The translations under genes and the position numbers were made by a program. From NCBI GenBank assembly GCA_017883485.1, contig JADGNM010000035.1, positions 1 through 12,385 of the forward strand: 12,385 bases of DNA. The letters are read 5' to 3'. Shown in pieces: positions 6,150-12,385 of the stretch. This DNA is from Methanosarcina sp. GTDB lineage: Archaea > Halobacteriota > Methanosarcinia > Methanosarcinales > Methanosarcinaceae. The notes beneath the pieces were generated by a model, which was given only the letters and a program-made list of their open reading frames with translations, had not been told where the DNA came from and ran no database searches. Positions within the stretch are counted from its first letter, which is position 1; each line of letters opens with the position of its first letter.

Positions 6150-6308
6150 ATGAGTGAATTAAATAAAGAGTACAGAAAAAGAAAAGAATATGGACATAAA
6201 TACCGCGAAGACGGTTATCACACCGTCGTAAAAGGCTGTACCGACAGCCTGAACTCAGATGAATTAGACCTTTACCGCTTTATGATAGGCGGATTGCAGG
6301 GTAAATAA
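6150..6308 (+). CDS. small protein of 52 residues, unknown function
   Basis: ATG at 6150 lies 6 nt after a perfect AGGAGG (6138-6143), and the frame runs to TAA at 6306-6308. The N-terminal half is rich in Lys, Arg and Tyr (KEYRKRKEYGHKYREDGYH); the rest reads VVKGCTDSLNSDELDLYRFM and ends IGGLQGK. There is one Cys, no membrane segment, no signal peptide and no metal-binding pair. Its own promoter and a downstream hairpin with a T-tract make it a separate unit. I do not recognise the family. The strong ribosome binding site and the terminator formed around the stop codon support a real gene. The promoter palindrome suggests possible nitrogen-responsive expression, a setting in which small proteins are known in Methanosarcina. 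Confidence 0.7.
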   Translation: MSELNKEYRKRKEYGHKYREDGYHTVVKGCTDSLNSDELDLYRFMIGGLQGK

Positions 6309-6326
6309 CCTGCACAAACTTTTTTT
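6295..6326 (+). terminator. hairpin plus T-tract ending the small-gene unit
   Basis: TGCAGG at 6295-6300 pairs with CCTGCA at 6309-6314 across an 8-nt loop that contains the stop codon, and seven T follow at 6320-6326. The T-tract is only 24 nt before the desulfurase ATG. Ribosomes reaching the stop codon would melt the stem, so termination efficiency may depend on translation. Confidence 0.6.
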
Positions 6327-6350
6327 ATTTCTCATTCCTAATGAAGATCC

Positions 6351-7532
6351 ATGTACGATGTATATGGGGTCCGTGAAGATTTTCCTGTTTTAAAAGATGT
6401 CGTATACCTTGACAATTCAGCGACCACTCAAACCCCGATACCTGCAGTTGAAGCTATGATTGATTACTTCTACAGGTATGCTGGAAATTACGGGAGAGGA
6501 GCACACCGCCTTGCGCGGGAGACTACGAACCGCTATGAAGATGCAAGGGAAACAGTTGCCCGCTTTTTAAACGTAGAGTCTTCAAAGACTGTTTTTACGA
6601 AAAACACCACTGAGGGGATCAATCTTATTGCAAACAGTTATCCCTGGGAGGTAGAGGACCACATTGTCACAACTCTGCTCGAGCACCATTCAAATCTCCT
6701 GCCCTGGCTGCGCCTACAGAAGATGGGAGTGGATGTCACGGTTGTAAATCCAGATAGTAAAGGCATAATCGATACTTCTAGTATAGAGAACGCCTTCACT
6801 GAAAAAACAAAACTCGTTGCCATAACCCAGGTTTCAAATGTTTTCGGGTCCGTCCAGGATGTAAAGAGCATCACGAAAGTTGCCCACAGAAACGGCATAA
6901 AAGCCCTGGTTGACGGTGCGCAATCTGCGGGACACATGCCAATCAATCTTAAAGACCTTGATTGTGACTTTTTTGCAACTGCCGGACATAAAGGATTGCT
7001 TGGACCGCAGGGAACTGGCGTACTTTACGTTAAAGAGCCTGATGTGCTTGAAAGTGCTTCAGTGGGAGGAGGCACTGTTTCGGATGTCTCCGGGTCTAAT
7101 TATGTGCTGGAACCTTCTCCAGCATGCTTTGAAGCAGGTACTCCAAACATTCCTGGAGTCATAGGATTAGGAAGAGCAGTAGAGTACGTGGAAAATATAG
7201 GAATTTCAGAAATAGAAGCACATGACGTAAAACTCTCAAGAGAAGCTGCAAAAAGGCTCTCCGAACTCGAATATGTGGAAGTTTACGGGCCTGAAGACAG
7301 GACAGGAATTGTACCCTTTAATGTAAAGGGGCTTCACCCTCATGACGTTGCCCTTATCCTTGACCAGACAAGGAGAATTTGCGTCCGGAGTGGGCACCAC
7401 TGTGCAATCCCAATTACTCGCTTCCTGAAAGTGAACGGCACCGTAAGAGCTTCCTTTGCACTATACAATACAAGAGAAGAAGTGGATATACTTGTAAATG
7501 CGGTTTCCGGACTCAAAGCACTTATTTCCTGA
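6351..7532 (+). CDS. cysteine desulfurase, SufS/NifS-like, PLP-dependent class V aminotransferase fold
   Basis: The 393-residue enzyme should remove sulfur from L-cysteine to give alanine and an enzyme-bound persulfide for Fe-S clusters or other thio-cofactors. Visible signatures: YLDNSATTQ at 19-27, the PLP-stacking H112 in EHHSNLLPW, D188 in VDGAQSAGH, the Schiff-base lysine K214 in TAGHKGLLGPQGTG, and the catalytic C351 in RSGHHCAIP, a short active-site segment typical of the SufS (group II) type. Length is normal. No IscU, SufBC or SufE partner is adjacent, so the acceptor is unknown. The ATG follows an in-frame TGA at 6342, fixing the start. There is no Shine-Dalgarno; the T-rich stretch at 6320-6330 lies at TATA distance, so the message may be leaderless, or translated from read-through of the small-gene unit. 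Confidence 0.93.
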   Translation: MYDVYGVREDFPVLKDVVYLDNSATTQTPIPAVEAMIDYFYRYAGNYGRGAHRLARETTNRYEDARETVARFLNVESSKTVFTKNTTEGINLIANSYPWEVEDHIVTTLLEHHSNLLPWLRLQKMGVDVTVVNPDSKGIIDTSSIENAFTEKTKLVAITQVSNVFGSVQDVKSITKVAHRNGIKALVDGAQSAGHMPINLKDLDCDFFATAGHKGLLGPQGTGVLYVKEPDVLESASVGGGTVSDVSGSNYVLEPSPACFEAGTPNIPGVIGLGRAVEYVENIGISEIEAHDVKLSREAAKRLSELEYVEVYGPEDRTGIVPFNVKGLHPHDVALILDQTRRICVRSGHHCAIPITRFLKVNGTVRASFALYNTREEVDILVNAVSGLKALIS

Positions 7533-7560
7533 GGACGGTTACCGAAGGACGGTTACCGAA
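7533..7560 (+). repeat. perfect 14-nt tandem duplication forming a hairpin after the desulfurase gene
   Basis: GGACGGTTACCGAA occurs twice without a gap, immediately after the TGA. CGGTTACCG at 7536-7544 can pair with the copy at 7550-7558, giving a 9-bp stem with one T-T mismatch and a 5-nt loop. It could act as a weak terminator or 3'-end stabiliser; no T-tract follows directly. Confidence 0.6.
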
Positions 7561-8118
7561 AGCTGCAACTAACTTTCATAATGTATCAATTTTAAGCTCA
7601 ATTTGAGGTACAAATCAAGTACAATCAACTTTAAGGCTAAGTCATGCTTTAGACAATTTGAAATTTAAGGCTCATTGACTTCTCAGTTCAATTGCCTAAG
7701 TCCTATATAAGAAGATTTTCAAATATGTTAAATAATTTTGATGAGCAACTTATGAAATCAACAGTTCGCGGTATGGAATGTTCTGCTTACTTTTTGGGAT
7801 AGCAAATTGGGAAATGCTCTGTTCTAAAATTTCTACAGTTGATCCTTACATCAACTAATTAACTTCTCTCATCTTAGACGAGGCCTAATTATAAATATTT
7901 TTAGCAAGTATCGGAATAAGAAATTGAATATTGTATCACATAATTTAATTTATTTTCTTTCTTTTTAAGTGAGGCTTAAAATTCCTTAAAGTGTTTAGTA
8001 AAGGCTAAATATTAAAGAGAACTGCGGTTAAAATTTACGAATGTTGAGGTAAGTTATAGAAAGTTTTTATAATGTGTTGACCTTATATGACATAAGAAAA
8101 AAACCTAAAGGCGAGAGT
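7561..8118. other. AT-rich intergenic region before the pilus motor operon
   Basis: No credible gene is seen in these 558 bases. TATA-like cores occur at 7702-7709 (CTATATAA), 7887-7896 (AATTATAAAT) and 8064-8073 (TTTTTATAAT); only the last is well placed for the downstream gene. A 25-codon ATG frame at 7725-7802 follows the first core but has no Shine-Dalgarno or recognisable character. I see no tRNA or strong long hairpin. Confidence 0.5.
8064..8073 (+). promoter_or_regulatory. TATA box of the pilus motor operon
   Basis: TTTTTATAAT, centred near 8069, predicts an RNA start near 8095 and a leader of about 24 nt to the ATG at 8119. The GTG at 8074 would lie upstream of that RNA start, which is the main reason to prefer the ATG. 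Confidence 0.45.
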
Positions 8119-9795
8119 ATGGATGAAATAAAGGAAATACCAGTTAAACACAACGTTATCTCGAGGCTATTAGGTAAAGAAGGAGATAATAACTTCATAC
8201 CAGAAATCGTAAAAAAGGTTAAAAACTATTTCAATGAACCACTTAGGACTTTGCCAGTCTATGATCAGGAAAAACAAGGATCCCTTGTTGAGTTTATAGT
8301 GCCTGATGGATTAAAAGAGATTGAAAGGTACTGGCTTCAAGAACCTTACACTTTTGCATCAATTCTGGAAGACAGAAAAACAAGACACTACAAACTTGTT
8401 GAACCTGCGCTTACAAAGTATGAGAAAGAACTGTTAGAGAGAATTTATGAGGATTTTCAAGATATCCTAGTTCTGAATTCCACAACTTCCAGATTCGAAA
8501 AAGATGCACTCCTGGTGGATAGAACACTCTTCCTTCTTGAACGTTATAAAGCTGAAATATCAGCATCAGCGATTGAAAAAATTTTGTATTATCTCCGAAG
8601 AAACTTGCTGGGTTACGATAAAATTAATCCCCTTCTTTATGACCCTTATATCGAAGATATTTCATGCGATGGGGTAGAGATTCCTATTTATATATACCAT
8701 ACAAAATATTTCAATATAAAGAGTAATATTTCCTTTAAAGAAGAAGAACTCGATTCCTTCGTAATCAGAATGTGCCAGTTAAATAACAAACATATATCCG
8801 TAAGCCAACCAATAGTGGATGCAACAATTCATGACGGGTCCAGGCTTCAGGCTATTTTAGGAAGAGAGATCACTCCCAGAGATAGTTCTTTTACTATCCG
8901 TAAATTCAGGAAGGACCCTATAACTCCCATAGACCTGCTTGGTTTTAAAACATGCGATCTGAAAATACTAGTATATCTCTGGCTGGTTATCGAGAACGGC
9001 TACAACATTGTGTTTGCAGGAGGAACGGCATCGGGAAAAACTTCGATGCTCAATGCAACATCTCTATTCATGCCTTCCACAGCCAAGATAGTCTCTATCG
9101 AAGATACAAGGGAGCTCTTACTTTATCATAATAACTGGGTTTCCGGAATTACAAGGGAAAGTTTTTCTTCAGACTCGACGGGAGAAGTTTCCATGTATGA
9201 CCTTTTGAGAGCTGCCCTCAGACAGCGTCCAGATTTTATTATTGTGGGCGAAGTAAGGGGCAATGAGGCACTTACTCTTTTCCAGGCAATGTCAACAGGG
9301 CATGCAACAAGTTCGACTATGCACGCAGGAGATGTACAAACAGTTATAAACAGACTCACGCATGAGCCCATAAATGTGCCCCAAATGATGCTTCAATCCC
9401 TCGATGTACTTTGCATTCAGGAGCAGGTGTACATAGAGGAAAAGAGAGTTAGAAGAAGTCGAAGCCTTGTTGAAGTCCTTAATATCGACCCCGAAACAGG
9501 AGATCTTGGTATAAATGAGCTTTTTAACTGGGAAGCTTCAGAAGATTGCTTCATCAAGGTGGGAGATTCCCACCTCATGCAGGATATTATGCACGTCAGA
9601 GGATGGGATGCCGACCAGTTGAAAAATGAGATTGAAAATCGGAGGAAAATCCTGACTTACATGTATGAAAATAAAATGAGAAGCTACATTCAGGTTTCTC
9701 TTGTAGTCCAGACATATCAGAGTTATCCCAAAATGATTATAGAATCTATAGAAAATAATACCCTACAGGGTATGATACAGGACATGATTGCTTAA
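8119..9795 (+). CDS. archaeal type IV pilus / archaellum-type assembly ATPase (ArlI, GspE, TadA family)
   Basis: The 558-residue cytoplasmic secretion ATPase should form the hexameric motor that drives assembly of an archaeal type IV filament together with the membrane protein encoded next. From the ATG at 8119: an N-terminal region of about 200 residues, as is usual for ArlI-type proteins; Walker A GGTASGKTS at 301-309 with K307; Asp box IEDTREL with E328; Walker B DFIIVGEVRG with E378; and His box STMHAGD with H402. All catalytic motifs are intact. A GTG at 8074 would add 15 residues but overlaps the TATA box. No Shine-Dalgarno is strong (AGGCGAG only). The TAA is 8 nt before the next ATG. 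No archaellin, pilin or prepilin peptidase gene lies nearby, so archaellum, adhesive pilus and secretion roles cannot be told apart. Confidence 0.93.
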   Translation: MDEIKEIPVKHNVISRLLGKEGDNNFIPEIVKKVKNYFNEPLRTLPVYDQEKQGSLVEFIVPDGLKEIERYWLQEPYTFASILEDRKTRHYKLVEPALTKYEKELLERIYEDFQDILVLNSTTSRFEKDALLVDRTLFLLERYKAEISASAIEKILYYLRRNLLGYDKINPLLYDPYIEDISCDGVEIPIYIYHTKYFNIKSNISFKEEELDSFVIRMCQLNNKHISVSQPIVDATIHDGSRLQAILGREITPRDSSFTIRKFRKDPITPIDLLGFKTCDLKILVYLWLVIENGYNIVFAGGTASGKTSMLNATSLFMPSTAKIVSIEDTRELLLYHNNWVSGITRESFSSDSTGEVSMYDLLRAALRQRPDFIIVGEVRGNEALTLFQAMSTGHATSSTMHAGDVQTVINRLTHEPINVPQMMLQSLDVLCIQEQVYIEEKRVRRSRSLVEVLNIDPETGDLGINELFNWEASEDCFIKVGDSHLMQDIMHVRGWDADQLKNEIENRRKILTYMYENKMRSYIQVSLVVQTYQSYPKMIIESIENNTLQGMIQDMIA

Positions 9796-9803
9796 GAAGT
9801 ACT

Positions 9804-11789
9804 ATGACTTACACTGCTGTGGATGAACTGGCATACAGAATCTTTGGAAATTTTTTTTATAAAAACAAAGGCAAATTCCAGGGTTTAAAAGCAAAAATAC
9901 GCCAATCCCATATTTCCATATCAGTAGATCAGTACCTTGCCTCTGCCTGTATGTATTCTTTAATTGCAGGACTTGTTGGGGGAACTCTCGGCGAATTGTT
10001 GGGGCTAAAGATTTTCGAGCACCCGATTTCCAGCCTTGGCCTTTTTGTGAACTCTATAAACGTTGGTTTTGTAGAAAGTCACCTTTATCTCATTGGAATT
10101 TTGACCGCCTTTTTATCATTCCTTCTTAGTTTTCTGACTGTTTTTGGCCTGATTTACATCCTTCCTTATTTTCAAGCAGATATTCGACATGCTTGCATAG
10201 ATAAATCCATGCTGTCGTCAGTAACCTATATGTATGCTCTGACTAAAGGAGGCGTGTCGATTTACGACGTATTCAGATCCTTGAGCGAATATACTCACAT
10301 TTTTGGTTCTTGTTCGGAAGAAGTATCCTATATTGTGAGGGATATGGACTACCTGGGAAAAGACTTCGTAAATGCCCTTAAATCTGCAAAGGAGCGGACC
10401 CCCTCAGAAGTTTTCACAGACTTCATTGATGGACTAATTCTTGTCTCAAATAGCAAAGCTATTGTAGAATACATGAAAAACAAATCCGAATATTACCAGG
10501 GCATGGCGGAGCTGGCGAACAGAAACTTTTTAAGAAGGCTTGATGTTCTTGCTGAAGTCTATGTGACTGTTCTTGTTGCAGGTCCACTTTTTATAATGAC
10601 GACCCTCATTGTGCTGCAATTATTCCGGCCAGCTTCAGCACCCATCCTTTACGTGCTTATTTATGCAATTATACCGCTTGCAAATCTTCTATTCCTGGTG
10701 CTCCTGGATACGATAGGAGAACTCTCTATGGATTTGAAGAGAAGTAAAATTTCGAGCTTTTCCATAGACCTTTCCGGTATTCCAGAAATCAGCTCAGGGC
10801 TTGGTGAAGAAGAGGAAAAAAGAACTAAAAAATTCATGTTACATAGGCAACTTTATAAAATCAAAAATCTGGTATTCAACCCGTACAAAACTATCCGGGA
10901 CGAACCCAGATATACGTTTTTCATCGGAATTCCACTTGGACTATATTATCTTGCACATATTCCAAAGAGTCTTAAGGACAATCTAAACTTAAACTTCCAC
11001 CTGATTCTAAATTTTGCCCATATCAGCGACAGTAGCATCCAGCTAATCAGCGAGATTCAGAATTATTTCATTATTTTTATTGTCATTGTCCTGATCCCCT
11101 TTATTGTTTTTTATGAAATAAGAGCCTCGAGAATGCGCAAAATTGACGAAAAAATGCCTGATTTATTGAAGGATCTTTCAAACATGAATGGTTCCAGCGT
11201 ACTGTTTTCAAATTCTTTAAAATTAATAGCAGAATCAAATATGGGCATCCTTAGCAACGAGCTTAAAAAGCTAAAAGAGGATTTGTCCTGGGGCACGTCA
11301 ACTTCAAGAGTTCTCATGAAACTTGACAACAGTATTAGAACCTCTACCTCAAGCCGTGTTCTACATATACTTATAAAAGCAAACGAATCTACAAGCGATC
11401 TCAAAAGTGTGCTTTCTGTTACTGCCGAACAGGTTAAAAGCGAAGAAGAGCTGAAAAAAGAGCGTTCTTCAGATATGTCGGTCTACGTTGTCACCATCTA
11501 TGTGGCTTTTTTTGTCTTCCTCTTCGTTTTATATATTCTGGCTATGTACTTTTTCCCTCAAACTGTCTCGTTTAAAGGCGCTTCTCAAGAAGTCGGGTCT
11601 ACAGCGATAGGGAATGGATTTTTCAATATTAAGGAGTACACAATGCTGATGTTTCATTCTACCCTCATTCAGGCCTTCGCTTCCGGACTCGTTGCTGGAA
11701 AGATGGGACAGGGCTCATTATGTATGGGCTTAAAACATAGCGTCACCATGATAATGATCACCTACGTAGTCTTCACGATGTTCATTTAA
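9804..11789 (+). CDS. archaeal type IV filament platform membrane protein (ArlJ, GspF, TadC-like) with two T2SSF domains
   Basis: The 661-residue polytopic protein should be the membrane platform on which the ATPase acts. Hydrophobic segments are seen at about 45-68, 95-121, 250-275, 280-303, 370-388, 420-438, 557-583, 613-632 and 642-660. Two T2SSF-type cytoplasmic domains fit between them, at about 128-250 (MLSSVTYMYALTKGGVSIYD) and 446-556 (MPDLLKDLSNMNGSSVLFSN). A charged linker at 304-370 includes the run EEEEKRTKK. The two-domain layout is usual for archaeal homologues, and 661 residues is on the long side compared with ArlJ as I know it. It follows the ATPase by 8 nt without a clear Shine-Dalgarno, indicating a shared mRNA and probable translational coupling. 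Nothing obvious continues the operon downstream. Confidence 0.92.
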   Translation: MTYTAVDELAYRIFGNFFYKNKGKFQGLKAKIRQSHISISVDQYLASACMYSLIAGLVGGTLGELLGLKIFEHPISSLGLFVNSINVGFVESHLYLIGILTAFLSFLLSFLTVFGLIYILPYFQADIRHACIDKSMLSSVTYMYALTKGGVSIYDVFRSLSEYTHIFGSCSEEVSYIVRDMDYLGKDFVNALKSAKERTPSEVFTDFIDGLILVSNSKAIVEYMKNKSEYYQGMAELANRNFLRRLDVLAEVYVTVLVAGPLFIMTTLIVLQLFRPASAPILYVLIYAIIPLANLLFLVLLDTIGELSMDLKRSKISSFSIDLSGIPEISSGLGEEEEKRTKKFMLHRQLYKIKNLVFNPYKTIRDEPRYTFFIGIPLGLYYLAHIPKSLKDNLNLNFHLILNFAHISDSSIQLISEIQNYFIIFIVIVLIPFIVFYEIRASRMRKIDEKMPDLLKDLSNMNGSSVLFSNSLKLIAESNMGILSNELKKLKEDLSWGTSTSRVLMKLDNSIRTSTSSRVLHILIKANESTSDLKSVLSVTAEQVKSEEELKKERSSDMSVYVVTIYVAFFVFLFVLYILAMYFFPQTVSFKGASQEVGSTAIGNGFFNIKEYTMLMFHSTLIQAFASGLVAGKMGQGSLCMGLKHSVTMIMITYVVFTMFI

Positions 11790-12385
11790 CCTTCAACACT
11801 TTAGCACGTAAACTTTTTAGTTATTTCATCTCCCAAAGACAACTATCTTATCTGACAAACTATAAAACTGTAATAAGATCGGAAACGGGATTCTGTTAAG
11901 AAGCTAAATTACATAGTCAAAAAATTTGTTCCAGAGGCTGAGTTTTTTTATTTCGAAATTACATCTTAGTAGCGATTTGAGTAATAGTTTAACAAACATC
12001 TTTATTGAGTATTTCGAAGAAATAGCAATAAACTGTTGAATAATTCGAAAACAAATCTTAAATGATTACTCTTTTAATATATTGATTTTGATCGTCTCAA
12101 TTTTAGCAATTTTAATCAGATTTGCAGAAGGTTCTTCTTTTTAAAGTCTCAACCATACCGAGTTCAAAAGATTGATACAAACTTGAAAATTCTGATGATG
12201 ATTTACATGGATTTTAAAGAGATACAATCCTACAAGTACAAAATTAATGATAAAAATGGCAAAAAAATGGAAAGGAATTAAAGGTAAAATGTATCCTCTT
12301 AAAATTCGATGGTAAAAGCAAATTTCTAAAATCTTTCTCAAAAATCATAGATAGAATCACAGATAAAATATAATATTAGCCCCAT
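11790..12385. other. AT-rich region after the pilus motor operon, no convincing gene
   Basis: Oligo-T stretches at 11812-11816 and 11944-11950 could end the operon transcript; I see no strong hairpin with them. A 66-codon minus-strand frame at 12141-12341 starts with TTG, lacks a ribosome binding site and looks like AT-rich chance hydrophobic sequence. A 24-codon plus frame at 12207-12281 (starting MDFKEIQSYKYK) is lysine-rich, again as expected in such DNA. No repeat family or RNA gene is recognised. Confidence 0.5.

Noticed and set aside
7725..7802. 25-codon frame after a TATA-like core upstream of the pilus operon
   Set aside because: The core is too close for the RNA to start before the ATG, and there is no ribosome binding site or recognisable character.
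8074..8118. GTG start for the pilus ATPase, adding 15 residues
   Set aside because: The codon abuts the best TATA box, whose RNA start would lie downstream near 8095. It cannot be fully excluded if an upstream promoter is used.
11881..11894. Second NrpR-like site GGAA-N6-TTCT
   Set aside because: The right half is imperfect and it lies downstream of an operon with no promoter or gene start nearby.
12141..12341. Minus-strand frame of 66 codons with hydrophobic character
   Set aside because: It has a TTG start, no Shine-Dalgarno and no family resemblance. Hydrophobic residues are expected from AT-rich DNA.

Overview
The window looks like chromosomal DNA of a methanogenic archaeon, most likely Methanosarcina or a close relative. 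The evidence is an archaeal family B DNA polymerase without inteins, an AbrB-PhoU fusion, a DUF531 protein, an archaeal type IV-pilus motor pair, AT-rich intergenic DNA with archaeal TATA boxes, and a mix of AGGAGG-led and apparently leaderless genes. The genus call is from protein character and is not proven. I see no rRNA, tRNA, CRISPR array, insertion sequence or phage gene.

Layout. (1) 1-255: AT-rich DNA, perhaps with the last codons of a cut-off gene at 2-52. (2) 256-4950, all on the minus strand: family B DNA polymerase (256-3060), AbrB-PhoU phosphate-type regulator (3253-4263) and a hemerythrin-domain protein (4546-4950), each apparently with its own promoter. (3) 5084-5632, plus strand and divergent from the hemerythrin gene: a DUF531 protein with a SPOUT-like C-terminus, closed by a hairpin. 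(4) 5687-6326, plus strand: a compact transcription unit with an operator-like GGAA-N6-TTCC palindrome, a TATA box, a roughly 390-nt structured leader holding a diverged tandem repeat of about 80 nt, a 52-codon small gene, and a hairpin plus T-tract terminator. (5) 6351-7532: a SufS/NifS-type cysteine desulfurase. (6) 7533-8118: AT-rich spacer. (7) 8119-11789: a two-gene operon for an archaeal type IV filament, the assembly ATPase followed 8 nt later by its polytopic membrane platform. (8) 11790-12385: AT-rich DNA without a convincing gene.

Most proteins here are recognisable family members in ordinary form. The most unusual part is 5687-6326. Its palindrome matches the operator form described for NrpR, the nitrogen repressor of methanogens, so the small gene and its leader may respond to nitrogen supply. 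Each leader repeat unit carries its own AGGAGG, and a CTG stands in the first copy exactly where the ATG stands in the second. The desulfurase immediately downstream could receive read-through from this unit, but a functional link is speculation. Smaller points of interest are two PCNA-binding-type motifs at the polymerase C-terminus, the lack of a normal start codon at the expected distance from the PhoU-like gene's Shine-Dalgarno, and a pilus motor without pilins nearby.
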